Assembly (NCBI GenBank): GCA_015061955.1
Contig: SUVO01000012.1
Span: 35,282-99,281 of the forward strand
Length of the DNA: 64,000 nucleotides
DNA from: Verrucomicrobiaceae bacterium
GTDB lineage: Bacteria > Verrucomicrobiota > Verrucomicrobiia > Opitutales > Intestinicryptomonadaceae
Direction: 5' to 3'
Below, piece by piece: positions 1-8,782 of the stretch. Below the pieces are notes generated by a model. It made no database searches, had not been told where the DNA came from, and was given only the letters and a program-made list of their open reading frames with translations. Numbering within the stretch: position 1 is the stretch's first letter; every line of letters begins with the position of its first letter. The position numbers were made by a program, and so were the translations under genes.

Positions 1-329
1 CCAGTCCAGTTGCTCCATTGTCGATAAAACGTAATCCTGCTGATAATTCGTTGATTGCAGTTTGGTGTGGAAAACAACCAGAGTGGAATTTTCCAAAGCC
101 TACAAAAAAAACATGGGATAGAACCCCGTTAGTTATGGCTGTTAGCTACGATGACGGTAATACATGGGAAAAACATACAGCAATAGAAACCGATCATACA
201 AATGGTTTCTGTTATACTGCTATTCATTTTACCGATGACAATTCTATGTTGTTAGCATATTGTTGTGGAGGTGAAAATTTAGTACCATTACAAGCTGTAA
301 GAATTAAAAAATTTAAACTAAATAAATAA
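1..329 (+). CDS. BNR-repeat sialidase-like glycosidase, 3' end only
   Basis: The reading frame is open from the left edge (frame of bases 3-5) to a TAA at 327-329, so this is the C-terminal ~108 residues of a gene that begins outside the window. It reads [15 protein letters not shown], followed by an Asp-box-like [10 protein letters not shown] (residue pattern S-x-D-x-G-x-T-W), which is the signature of BNR/sialidase beta-propellers. Such enzymes are usually secreted and remove terminal sugars, often sialic acid, from glycans. The lipoprotein at 22570-23865 is a likely distant paralogue. kdsA begins 1 nt after the stop, so the two may be co-transcribed. Substrate cannot be told from this fragment. 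Confidence 0.75.
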   Translation, partial: SPVAPLSIKRNPADNSLIAVWCGKQPEWNFPKPTKKTWDRTPLVMAVSYDDGNTWEKHTAIETDHTNGFCYTAIHFTDDNSMLLAYCCGGENLVPLQAVRIKKFKLNK

Positions 330-330
330 A

Positions 331-1128
331 ATGATTTTTGAAAATTCAGATAAACTTCTTTTGATAGCTGGTCCTTGTTCTCTGGAATGTGAAGCATTGA
401 GTATGCAGGTTGCAGAAGTTGTAGCCGATATTGCAAAACGTTATGAAAACGAGCTTACAGTTGTCTTTAAAGGTAGCTTCGATAAAGCAAATCGTACTAG
501 CCTAAAAAGTCCACGGGGACCTGGAATTGATGAAGGTTTGCAAATTTTAGCAAATGTAAAAAGTAAGTTCGGGTTGCCTGTTCTTACCGATATTCATGAA
601 ACTTCGCAGTGTGCTAAAGTGGCAGAAGTTTGCGATGTTCTGCAAATTCCAGCATTTCTTTCGCGCCAGACCGACTTGTTAGTTGCAGCTGCTCAAACTG
701 GTAAGGTTGTGAATGTCAAGAAAGGACAGTTTATGTCGCCGTATGATATGAAATATGCCGTTTCTAAATTGCGTGATGCTGGTTGTGTGGAAACGTGGCA
801 GACCGATAGAGGTACAACTTTTGGTTATGGTAATTTGGTTGTTGATATGCGTTCATTTCCAATTATGGCAGAAAATAATACGCCAGTAATTATAGATGCA
901 ACTCATTCAACTCAGTTGCCAAGTGCTAATGCTGGTGTTAGTGGAGGTGATAGACGCTTTGTAAAACCTCTTGCTAAAGCTGCTATTGCAGCTGGTGCAA
1001 ATGGCTTGTTTATAGAAACACATCCAGAGCCAGAAAAAGCACTCAGCGATGCAGCAACTCAGCTTCCATTGAATGAACTTGAAGACTTGTTAAAAGTTTG
1101 TATTGCTATAAAAAAAGCAATTGCATAA
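331..1128 (+). CDS. kdsA: 3-deoxy-D-manno-octulosonate 8-phosphate synthase
   Basis: 265 aa, close to the usual KdsA length. It condenses phosphoenolpyruvate with arabinose 5-phosphate to Kdo 8-phosphate, the first committed step to the Kdo of lipopolysaccharide, in the cytosol. Visible family motifs are IAGPCSLE (residues 12-19), [29 protein letters not shown]-like [24 protein letters not shown] and [18 protein letters not shown] [14 protein letters not shown]. Cys16 in GPCSLE sits where the metal-dependent class (Aquifex type) has its metal-binding Cys; the metal-independent E. coli type has Asn there. A strong terminator follows at 1155-1181. The rest of the Kdo pathway is not in the window. 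Confidence 0.96.
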   Translation: MIFENSDKLLLIAGPCSLECEALSMQVAEVVADIAKRYENELTVVFKGSFDKANRTSLKSPRGPGIDEGLQILANVKSKFGLPVLTDIHETSQCAKVAEVCDVLQIPAFLSRQTDLLVAAAQTGKVVNVKKGQFMSPYDMKYAVSKLRDAGCVETWQTDRGTTFGYGNLVVDMRSFPIMAENNTPVIIDATHSTQLPSANAGVSGGDRRFVKPLAKAAIAAGANGLFIETHPEPEKALSDAATQLPLNELEDLLKVCIAIKKAIA

Positions 1129-1154
1129 GAAAATTTTTAATGAAATATTTACAG

Positions 1155-1181
1155 AAGCGTTGGTTTTGCCAACGCTTTTTT
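1155..1181 (+). terminator. Intrinsic terminator after kdsA
   Basis: AAGCGTTGG (1155-1163) pairs with CCAACGCTT (1169-1177) around a short loop, and a T run follows. Confidence 0.85.
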
Positions 1182-1193
1182 AGTAAAAAATAC

Positions 1194-1222
1194 TTGTAAT
1201 ACCAATGTAAAGATTTTATGTT
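1194..1222 (+). promoter_or_regulatory. Candidate sigma70 promoter for the secreted glycosidase at 1266
   Basis: TTGTAA (1194-1199), 17-nt spacer, TATGTT (1217-1222). It lies between the kdsA terminator and the ATG at 1266, and it argues against an upstream start at 1218, which would fall inside the -10 box. Matches to the consensus are moderate. Confidence 0.4.
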
Positions 1223-1265
1223 TTTTGCATTGAACTATGATAGTATTAACAAGAAATTATTAATT

Positions 1266-2708
1266 ATGAAAAAATCAATATCCTATATAATGACGGGGCT
1301 TGTTTCGTTGTTCGTTGTATCGTGTGCATCACAACAAGCTGATAAATGTTCAAAAGGTAAATCGTGTATTCAATCGGCACCAAAGCAAATTCAAGTGTCG
1401 GTTGATTGTTCTAAGCAAATCGGTAAAATCAAAGCTCTAAATGGTGTAAATTTTGGACCAAAAATTTCATCTGAATCGGCTGGTTCTGGTAGTGTTTTTC
1501 GCAAAGAGTTTTATGATTTAAATGTTCATAGTGTGCGAACTCACGATATTTCGTTGCAAAATCCTGGGTTGATGATTGGCGATACCGATATGATATTCCC
1601 ACTCTTCCATGCTGATGTAAACGATCCACGCAATTACATTTTTAAGCCAACTGATGATTATTTGCAAATTTCGGCAAAAGAAGGTGCAAAAATTATTTTC
1701 CGTTTGGGCGTAAGTATTGATCACTCTAAAAACAAGTATAGAACTTGGATGCCCGAACCAAAAAAGTGGGCTCAAATTTGCTGTAATATAATTGCTCACT
1801 ATAACGAAGGTTGGGCAAATGGCTATAAAATGGGTATCGAATATTGGGAAATTTGGAACGAGCCAGAAGTAACTAATCCCGATGGTGGTCATCTTATGTG
1901 GGCTGGCAATTTGAAGCAGTTTAACGATTTTTATTGCGAGGTTGCTAAGATTATAAAAAAGCGTTTCCCAAATATAAAGATTGGTGGTCCTGCACATACT
2001 AGTGCTTACAGCAAAAAGCTTGGATACGAATTTCTCAAGCGTGCATCTGAAGCCGGTGCACCAGTTGATTTCTATTCGTGGCACTACTATGGTAAAGATT
2101 TGAAAAATTTGAAAGAACAGGTAAGAATTGTTCGTAAATGGGCTGATGATTTGGGCTTTAAGAATACAGAACTTCACCTCAACGAGTGGCACTATAAGCC
2201 AATGTCGTGGGCTGATTTGCGTGGGAAAAATGCAAAAAAAGATTTGATGTTCGGTCTTGAAGCAGGTGTGTTTGCAAGTTCTATAATGACACTTTGGCAA
2301 GATGAACCTTTAGATGTTTCAAATTACTACACATATGGTCCTGGTGGATGGGGACTTGTTCAGAACGGAGGCATTATTTTTAAAAGCTATTATCCATTTA
2401 AGGCTTTTGGCGAGTTAGTTCGTTATCCTAATCGCTTGGCAACTACTACATCAGACGAAATGAACGCATCTGTTTTGGCTGGTCGCGATTCAAAAGGTAA
2501 AACTGCAATCTTAGTAAATGTTTTCAAACAAGGCAAAAGCAATGTTGTTGTTGATTTGAAGAATTGCACATTTGATTTGACAAGAGCTCAAGTTCTCATT
2601 TGCGATGATGATAAAAATCTCGAGCCAGCCGACAATGTAAAGGTTTATCCTTCAAAGCTTGAAATTCCAGTGAAATCAGATTCAGCTTGCATTTTGATTA
2701 AATTGTGA
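1266..2708 (+). CDS. Secreted lipoprotein glycoside hydrolase, clan A (GH39-like)
   Basis: 480 aa from the ATG at 1266, chosen because it begins a lipoprotein signal MKKSISYIMTGLVSLFVVSC with lipobox VVSC (Cys20); the longer frame from 1218 has no signal-like start. The mature protein looks like a TIM-barrel retaining glycosidase: EIWNEPE gives the predicted acid/base Glu199, and LHLNEWHY gives the predicted nucleophile Glu307, with SWHYYG between them. This arrangement fits clan GH-A and most resembles GH39 (beta-xylosidase/iduronidase type), but the exact family and substrate are inferred. It would act at the outer membrane or cell surface on oligosaccharides. It has its own promoter and terminator, and another secreted glycosidase follows. 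Confidence 0.75.
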   Translation: MKKSISYIMTGLVSLFVVSCASQQADKCSKGKSCIQSAPKQIQVSVDCSKQIGKIKALNGVNFGPKISSESAGSGSVFRKEFYDLNVHSVRTHDISLQNPGLMIGDTDMIFPLFHADVNDPRNYIFKPTDDYLQISAKEGAKIIFRLGVSIDHSKNKYRTWMPEPKKWAQICCNIIAHYNEGWANGYKMGIEYWEIWNEPEVTNPDGGHLMWAGNLKQFNDFYCEVAKIIKKRFPNIKIGGPAHTSAYSKKLGYEFLKRASEAGAPVDFYSWHYYGKDLKNLKEQVRIVRKWADDLGFKNTELHLNEWHYKPMSWADLRGKNAKKDLMFGLEAGVFASSIMTLWQDEPLDVSNYYTYGPGGWGLVQNGGIIFKSYYPFKAFGELVRYPNRLATTTSDEMNASVLAGRDSKGKTAILVNVFKQGKSNVVVDLKNCTFDLTRAQVLICDDDKNLEPADNVKVYPSKLEIPVKSDSACILIKL

Positions 2709-2724
2709 TTTTCTATAACCAAAT

Positions 2725-2756
2725 TTACTGCCGATGGAAATCGGCAGTTTTATTTT
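2725..2756 (+). terminator. Intrinsic terminator after the GH39-like gene
   Basis: ACTGCCGAT (2727-2735), loop GGAA, ATCGGCAGT (2740-2748), then a T-rich tract. Confidence 0.8.
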
Positions 2757-2770
2757 AAAAATATCTATAT

Positions 2771-4897
2771 ATGATTATGAAACTAAAAAATATATTACCT
2801 TTATTCTTTATTGCAAACGCTTGCGTTGCAATGCCTATTATCGAAGAAAAATTTGATAATGGCGATGTATCGCAAAAATTTCTCGATAATTTCAGAATAT
2901 CTGAAAATCGCACTAACGTAGAGCCAATGAAAAATGGCGATTACGCAATGACTTTCGACTACATGAAAAATTCGGGAGGGTATCCTATGGCATTGCGATA
3001 TCCCAAAAAAAGTAGTAGTGCATATTTGGGCAAAAAGATGTACGAAGTATCTTTCGACTATAAAATTTTGTCGTTAAATGGTGTTGGCGATTGCGTTGCA
3101 GCTATTCAGCGAAGTTCTGGTAATGAAATTAAAAACGATTCCGTTGTTTACTTTGGTGGCAAAAAGGGAGAGACGGGCAGAGTTGTTCTTTATTCAAACA
3201 CGTTTGCAGATATAGATAAAGCGTATTTCTTTGTTTCTCCCAAAGATAGTAAAATAAAATTTGCCATTGATAACTTTACTATAAAAGAAATTCCTGTTTC
3301 AGATTGGTTTTTCGATAAAAAATATCGCCTATGGGGTATGAGATCTTATCCGTTTACTGGACATTTTTTGGTACAAAATAAACATTTGTTATCGATGAGT
3401 GCCGAAGAGTTCTTTCCGTTTATCGATAAGTTCGGGCAGTTCAAACATAAAGAGTGGCAAAATAAAGTTCATAGCATAGAGGATCTCAAAAAACGCACAG
3501 AAGAAGAAAATGCTTTCAATGCAAAACTTGGCGATATTCCCAATAGAGATAAATATTTTGGCTATGTAAACGAAAACCATAAATACAAAGCAACTGGTCG
3601 TTTCCGTACGGAAAAAATCGATGGTAAGTGGTATTTGATAACTCCCGAAGGTAATCTGTTTTGGTCGATGGGTGTAAATGCTATTGGTCTTTATCAGGCA
3701 ACTCCAATTTCAAAAAGAGAACATTATTTTGAAGACATCAATGGCAAAAAGTATATCAGATTTTCTCGACAAACCAGACATATCTTTAAAGAGCCATATA
3801 ATACATTCTGTTTTGAATGGCGAAACTTAGATTGGAAATATGGCAACGATTGGCGTAATCAATATGGCAAAGTTGTTGAACAACGTACTCGTAAGTGGGG
3901 CGTAAACACAATGGGTGGTTGGGTTCAAAACTTTGTCTTTAACAAAGTTCAAATACCTTTTACACACATGATGAATTCTGTTAAAGGCGTGTCGATAAAA
4001 TCAAAGAGCAAGTTAGTTGCTCACTGGATTGATGTTCCCGATTATTTTGATCCCAAATTCAGAAGCAAAACGTTAGAACGTTTCCAAAAAGATTATAATA
4101 AAAAAGTTCTTTTAAATCCGTATTGTATTGCAGTGTTCGTCGATAACGAACTTCCATGGCAACCACGTGATTATATGTTGGCTAAGGCTATATTGCAGTC
4201 GGGTGAAAAACAATATGCAAAGATAAAATTTGCCGATGTCTTAAAACAAAAATACGAGACAATAGAAGCTCTCAATAAAGCATGGAATGCAAAATATAAA
4301 TCTTGGGAAGATTTCCTTGTGGTAGATTCGTTCTTGCCTAAGACAAAAGCATCGCTCAAAGATATGTTAAATATTGAAGAGCTTTATTATCGAACATATT
4401 TTAGTACATGTCGCGATGCTGTAAAAATGGCATCTCCCGATGCGTTGTACATAAGCTGTCGCTTTGCTTGGGGTAATCAAAATGTAAAGCGTATTGCTAC
4501 CGAATATTGCGATATTTTGGCAATAAATTATTACAAAAAAACTCCATTGACCATAGTGTATCCTAAGGGAGGCAAAGATGTACCAATCATAATTGGCGAG
4601 TATCACTTTGGTAATCAAGATAGAGGCGTTTTTGGAGGTGGCTTAGTTGCGTGTAAAACAATGAAAGAACGCATAAAAGCAAATAATAAATATATTGAAG
4701 ATGCTCTTTCGCATCCCAATATTGTAGGGGCCCACTGGTTTAGATGGGCAGACCAAATAACATCGGGACGCCAAAACGATGGCGAAAACTTTTCGTGTGG
4801 TATGGTCGATATTTGCGATACTCCTCAGTACGACTTTGTAATGAGTGTTCGCAAGCTATCTGAAGATATGTATGAAAAACGCTTAGGCGAAAAATAG
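2771..4897 (+). CDS. Secreted glycoside hydrolase, beta-agarase/GH50- or GH42-like
   Basis: 708 aa with a Sec signal peptide (hydrophobic stretch LKNILPLFFIANACVA; mature part from about MPIIEEKFD). ATG codons at 2771 and 2777 both fit. Residues ~25-170 look like a carbohydrate-binding beta-sandwich; the catalytic part starts with DGKWYLITPEGNLFWSMGVN, a hallmark of agarase and beta-galactosidase-like clan-A enzymes. FVDNELPW supplies the predicted acid/base (Glu460 counting from 2771) and IIGEYHFG the nucleophile (Glu610). The substrate is uncertain: a beta-galactoside or other galactan-like polymer is a reasonable guess from family resemblance only. It is followed within 10 nt by a membrane protein gene. 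Confidence 0.7.
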   Translation: MIMKLKNILPLFFIANACVAMPIIEEKFDNGDVSQKFLDNFRISENRTNVEPMKNGDYAMTFDYMKNSGGYPMALRYPKKSSSAYLGKKMYEVSFDYKILSLNGVGDCVAAIQRSSGNEIKNDSVVYFGGKKGETGRVVLYSNTFADIDKAYFFVSPKDSKIKFAIDNFTIKEIPVSDWFFDKKYRLWGMRSYPFTGHFLVQNKHLLSMSAEEFFPFIDKFGQFKHKEWQNKVHSIEDLKKRTEEENAFNAKLGDIPNRDKYFGYVNENHKYKATGRFRTEKIDGKWYLITPEGNLFWSMGVNAIGLYQATPISKREHYFEDINGKKYIRFSRQTRHIFKEPYNTFCFEWRNLDWKYGNDWRNQYGKVVEQRTRKWGVNTMGGWVQNFVFNKVQIPFTHMMNSVKGVSIKSKSKLVAHWIDVPDYFDPKFRSKTLERFQKDYNKKVLLNPYCIAVFVDNELPWQPRDYMLAKAILQSGEKQYAKIKFADVLKQKYETIEALNKAWNAKYKSWEDFLVVDSFLPKTKASLKDMLNIEELYYRTYFSTCRDAVKMASPDALYISCRFAWGNQNVKRIATEYCDILAINYYKKTPLTIVYPKGGKDVPIIIGEYHFGNQDRGVFGGGLVACKTMKERIKANNKYIEDALSHPNIVGAHWFRWADQITSGRQNDGENFSCGMVDICDTPQYDFVMSVRKLSEDMYEKRLGEK

Positions 4898-4906
4898 ACA
4901 AGTGAT

Positions 4907-5848
4907 ATGTTTAGGATGTATGCCAACTTTATAAAAAATAAATTGCCATTGCTATTTTTTTTGTATGTTGGCATTACAGCTATTATTACTGTTGCAGCAA
5001 CATCAGTTCTCTTATATGGCATTTATTTTGATACAAAAATGTTATATAAAAATTCAGCTGAAGTTCCTTGCATTTTTTTGTCCATAATTAGTGGCTGTTG
5101 TTTTTTGTTTATGTGCTCTTGGTTGGCAAATAAACTATCACTTCAAAGAACAATGTATGTAGCTGTATTGTCGGGATACATGTTCTTTACAATAATAGTA
5201 GCATATTTGTTATATCCCAATTGGAGTTTTTATAAAGTTGTTTTAATATTTCTTTGTACGGTCTTATCGTTGTTTCTTCTCTTGTTCATTGGCAGTTGGA
5301 TTTTCAAAAAAGTACAATCAAATCTTCGCTTAGTTTTGATAACATTGTTTTCGATTTTGTCTATACCAGTTGTTGTTGCAAATGTTATGCTAATTTTTAC
5401 AACGTTGCTATCTGGATATATAGCATTAACCTCAACAAAACAAACTTTAGCATCGCCAGCTCTTGCTCCGTATTGGAACGAAATAAAGCGAGAATGTAAT
5501 CAAAAATATCAATTTCCAATTGAGGAAATTTTTGATGGCGAAATAGAGAATTGTTTTTTTGCTCCAGATAAAGATGGTAATAAAATATTAGAATTACTTA
5601 AAACAAAAAGTGGTTCGACAGAGTGGACTCTTAAATGCTCTTTTGTTGGAGACTCTACGAAAATATATCGCTGTGTAATTGGGTTCCATAAAGTACATAA
5701 TGATGGAGCATTTGAAAGCGTATGTATTACATTATCAGATTTGAGCGAGGCTAAAAATTCAATAATGTATATGTTCAATAATAAAAGTGAAAAGCTCACA
5801 TTACCTCAAGCGTTAGAAAAAATAAAAGAGCTTGAAAAAGAGTTATAG
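4907..5848 (+). CDS. Hypothetical multi-pass membrane protein
   Basis: 313 aa, not recognised. The N-terminal two thirds hold about five hydrophobic segments (around residues 15-38, 55-75, 85-105, 110-130 and 140-175), followed by a soluble C-terminal domain of ~130 residues that ends in a charged helix (ALEKIKELEKEL). It starts 9 nt after the upstream glycosidase, so it may be co-transcribed. A bidirectional hairpin at 5907-5940 separates it from the convergent tkt gene. No motif suggests a function. Confidence 0.6.
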   Translation: MFRMYANFIKNKLPLLFFLYVGITAIITVAATSVLLYGIYFDTKMLYKNSAEVPCIFLSIISGCCFLFMCSWLANKLSLQRTMYVAVLSGYMFFTIIVAYLLYPNWSFYKVVLIFLCTVLSLFLLLFIGSWIFKKVQSNLRLVLITLFSILSIPVVVANVMLIFTTLLSGYIALTSTKQTLASPALAPYWNEIKRECNQKYQFPIEEIFDGEIENCFFAPDKDGNKILELLKTKSGSTEWTLKCSFVGDSTKIYRCVIGFHKVHNDGAFESVCITLSDLSEAKNSIMYMFNNKSEKLTLPQALEKIKELEKEL

Positions 5849-5906
5849 TTCTTCAAATATCAGTAGAAATTCTACTATAAACAAGTTTATAATTTTTTTC
5901 CAAAAT

Positions 5907-5940
5907 AAAAAAATGCGAATAGAAACTATTCGCATTTTTG
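5907..5940. terminator. Bidirectional terminator between membrane protein and tkt
   Basis: AAATGCGAATAG (5911-5922), loop AAA, CTATTCGCATTT (5926-5937). A-rich and T-rich flanks allow it to end both convergent units. Confidence 0.8.
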
Positions 5941-5957
5941 TTTGTTTTTATAAAGTA

Positions 5958-7937
5958 CTAAGCCAAAGTTTGCTTGAGCTTTTCTTCTGTAAAGCCGAAT
6001 GCGTCAAAGAGGAATGGAGCATCGGCTGAGAAGCCAAAGTCATCGGTTGCTACAACTCTATTTGCATACTTGTACCAGAGGGCAGATACGCCAGCTTCAA
6101 CAGCAACAACTTCTTCGCACTTTGACAAGATTTCATCTTTGTATTGTTGTGGTTGAGCATCAAATATTTCCATGCTTGGCATAGAAACTACACGCATAGA
6201 AGGAATATCTTTTGCAACCTTGAGTGCCAACGACAACTCTGAGCCTGTTGCTATAACAATCTTCTTGAGTTCTTCTGTTTCCTTCTTTGCAACGTATGCA
6301 CCCTTAAGTGTACCCATGCGTTTTGTTTGTGCATCGACTTCTGCAACTAATGGCAAGTTTTGACGCGACAATATCAACGCTGTTGGACCATCTTTACGAG
6401 CTACTGCACAAGCCCATGCTGCTGCACATTCTTCTGAATCGGCGGGGCGAATAACGTTTAAGCGTGGGATACAACGCAAAATCGAAGCCATTTCAACAGG
6501 CTGGTGCGTAGGACCATCCATACCAACACCGACAGAATCGTGTGTAAATACATATTGAACGGGCAAGCGTGAGAGAGCCGATACACGAATCGACCCCATC
6601 ATGTAGCCTGCAAATGTCAAGAATGTTGCACACGATGCTTCAAACAAGCCGTAGTAAGCAATACCATTTACAATAGCGCCCATTGCGTGTTCACGAATAC
6701 CAAACCAAAGATTTCTGCCAGCGTTGTTGTCGGCAGAAAAGTCGCCCATATCTTTGAGGTAATTCTTTGTCGAGCCAAAGAGGTCGGCAGAACCTGTAAT
6801 CATATAAGGCAAATTCTTAGCTAAAGCATTCATAACAACGCCTGACGAAGCACGAGTTGCACTTTTGTCATCAGCTGGGAATGTTGGAATTAGCTTCAAC
6901 AATTCTTCTGCTGATACGCTATTTTTGCGATTTAAGCATACATCAAGTTCTTTAGCTTTTTCTGGATTTGCGCTTTTCCAAGCATCGAACTTTGCTTGCC
7001 ATTGAGCCGAAATTTCTTTGCGAGTTTGTGCAATTTCATTGAAAAGTGCGTATGTTTCTTGGCTTACATAGAATTTTTCATCAGGCAAACCAATAGACTT
7101 TCTTGCTTTTTCGGCAAACTTAGCACCACCTTCACCATGACCTTTTGCACAATTTTGAACTTCTTCTATACCCTTAGCAATTATTGTTTTGCAGATAACG
7201 AGCTTTGGTTTGTCGGAAGTTGAATTTTTTACATCGTTGAAAGTCTTGCGAACGGCGTCAATATCATGACCATTGCATTGCGATACTTCCCAACCGTACG
7301 ATGTAAAACGCATAGCTGTATCTTCAGCCATAGTTTTGTCTGCCATTGCATCAAGGGTTACATCGTTCGAGTCGTAAACTACTACGAGATTTCCAAGTTT
7401 CAAAGTGCCAGCCAATGCAGCAGCTTCAGCCGATACACCTTCTTGCATACAACCGTCGCCAGCTAAACACCATACTTTGTGGTCGAAAATTTTGTTGTCG
7501 GCAGTGTTGAAACGTGCTTCAGCCATTTTTTCAGAAATAGCCATACCAACTGCATTACCGATGCCTTGACCAAGTGGACCACTTGTAGCTTCTACACCTT
7601 CAGTTTCTTCAAATTCAGGGTGTCCTGGTGTCTTAGAACCCTTAATTCTAAAATTCTTGAGGTCGTCTATCGAGAGATTGAAACCCGATAAGTGCAACCA
7701 AGAATAGATGAACATACTTCCGTGACCGGCACTCAATATAAAGCGATCTCGATTGAGCCACTTTGGTTGAGATGGATCTATATTGAGGATTTCACTAAAC
7801 AACACTGCACCAATTTCAGCGCAACCCAATGGTAAACCAAGGTGTCCAGAAGCACATTTTTCAATAGCATCTATGGCTAAACCACGAGCTTCATTAGCGG
7901 CTTGTTGTAGTTTTTTGTTGTCTTGAATTTTTAGCAT
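5958..7937 (-). CDS. tkt: Transketolase
   Basis: 659 aa, full family length. It transfers two-carbon units between sugar phosphates in the pentose phosphate pathway, using thiamine diphosphate and Mg2+. Motifs in order: SGHLGLPLG, AGHGSMF, TPGHPEF, GPLGQGIGNAVG, the ThDP-binding LAGDGCMQEG...YDSNDVT, the catalytic-Glu segment GIREHAMGA and THDSVGVGMDGPTHQP. Most transketolases have GHPG in the first motif; Leu replaces Pro here, a form I recall from chlamydial enzymes, which agrees with a PVC-group origin. The gene is monocistronic, with the exopolysaccharide genes diverging upstream. Confidence 0.97.
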   Translation of the reverse strand: MLKIQDNKKLQQAANEARGLAIDAIEKCASGHLGLPLGCAEIGAVLFSEILNIDPSQPKWLNRDRFILSAGHGSMFIYSWLHLSGFNLSIDDLKNFRIKGSKTPGHPEFEETEGVEATSGPLGQGIGNAVGMAISEKMAEARFNTADNKIFDHKVWCLAGDGCMQEGVSAEAAALAGTLKLGNLVVVYDSNDVTLDAMADKTMAEDTAMRFTSYGWEVSQCNGHDIDAVRKTFNDVKNSTSDKPKLVICKTIIAKGIEEVQNCAKGHGEGGAKFAEKARKSIGLPDEKFYVSQETYALFNEIAQTRKEISAQWQAKFDAWKSANPEKAKELDVCLNRKNSVSAEELLKLIPTFPADDKSATRASSGVVMNALAKNLPYMITGSADLFGSTKNYLKDMGDFSADNNAGRNLWFGIREHAMGAIVNGIAYYGLFEASCATFLTFAGYMMGSIRVSALSRLPVQYVFTHDSVGVGMDGPTHQPVEMASILRCIPRLNVIRPADSEECAAAWACAVARKDGPTALILSRQNLPLVAEVDAQTKRMGTLKGAYVAKKETEELKKIVIATGSELSLALKVAKDIPSMRVVSMPSMEIFDAQPQQYKDEILSKCEEVVAVEAGVSALWYKYANRVVATDDFGFSADAPFLFDAFGFTEEKLKQTLA

Positions 7938-8073
7938 AATGTTATTCCTATTCTTTCAAAAATTAACAGTTTTTATGTTTAACGCTTTTTTTTATTATTT
8001 CAATAGTTTTTCATTGAATAGTGTTTTTTTTATTTATTTTAGTGGTGGAGGGGATTTTTTTCCCAAAAGTGTG

Positions 8074-8103
8074 TTGACTTGATGCCAAAATTATGGTTAT
8101 CTT
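8074..8103 (+). promoter_or_regulatory. Candidate promoter for the Wza/Wzc-like operon
   Basis: TTGACT (8074-8079), 18-nt spacer, TATCTT (8098-8103), about 60 nt before the ATG at 8163. The -10 match is modest. The rest of the tkt-wza gap (7938-8162) is A/T-rich, with a short GGGG-T-CCC hairpin around 8050-8063. Confidence 0.35.
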
Positions 8104-8162
8104 TACCCCGAGATTTTTTATACATAAACATTCTTATAATTTTTTATTAAACAAAGTTCACT

Positions 8163-8747
8163 ATGGCAAAATTAATTAGTCTTTTTACTACGTTGACAGT
8201 GCTTATGCTTTCTGTTGCTAATGTTTATGCAGCAAAAGTAAAAACATCGTACAAGCTTACTCCTTTGGATGTTTTAAATATAAAGGTTTTCCAAGAACCA
8301 GACTTAGATACTGTCTATAAAATTAGTGCCGATGGAAATGTTGTTTTACCATTAATTGGTCGTGTTTCTGTTGCAGGGCTTTCTATTTCCGATGCTCAAA
8401 ACAAAATAAAAGAATTGTACGAAAAAGATTATTTGGTACATGCAAGTGTTAGTATTTTTGTTGCTGAATACGCACCACGTCGAGTTTATGTAACAGGTCA
8501 AGTGTTGCGTCCGGGCGAAGTTTTGTTCCCAGTTGAAGAAGAATTAACTCTTTCGCGTGCTATTGCAAATGCTGGTGGGGTAACACGTATCGCTAAAAAA
8601 AGTGCTATAAACGTAAAGCGTAAGCTTGCTAATGGAACAACCAGAGTTTTTGAAATAGACCTTGATGCTATCTTAAACGATAAAAATGTTACTGACTTTT
8701 CGTTGCAAGATGGCGATACAATCGATGTTAAAGAATCGGCTTTCTAA
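8163..8747 (+). CDS. Polysaccharide export protein, Wza/Poly_export-like
   Basis: 194 aa with a Sec signal (MAKLISLFTTLTVLMLSVANVYA) and no lipobox Cys. After cleavage comes the Poly_export domain (YKLTPLDVLNIKVFQEPDLD..., residues ~30-105), then one SLBB-type domain (RVYVTGQVLRPGE..., ~110-190). It belongs with periplasmic or outer-membrane export channels for exopolysaccharide or capsule. It is much shorter than E. coli Wza (~380 aa) and lacks the C-terminal amphipathic helix that forms the outer-membrane pore, so it may need another partner. It is followed after 35 nt by the Wzc-like kinase, its usual partner. Confidence 0.88.
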   Translation: MAKLISLFTTLTVLMLSVANVYAAKVKTSYKLTPLDVLNIKVFQEPDLDTVYKISADGNVVLPLIGRVSVAGLSISDAQNKIKELYEKDYLVHASVSIFVAEYAPRRVYVTGQVLRPGEVLFPVEEELTLSRAIANAGGVTRIAKKSAINVKRKLANGTTRVFEIDLDAILNDKNVTDFSLQDGDTIDVKESAF

Positions 8748-8782
8748 TACAATTTAAACACATAACCACATAGATTTTTCGT

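Noticed and set aside
1429..2300. Long antisense ORFs inside the GH39-like gene and similar shadows inside pntAA, tkt, cheA, secDF and pnp
   Set aside because: They are in other frames of clear genes, have low-complexity compositions (His/Thr/Cys/Phe-rich) and no initiation signals.
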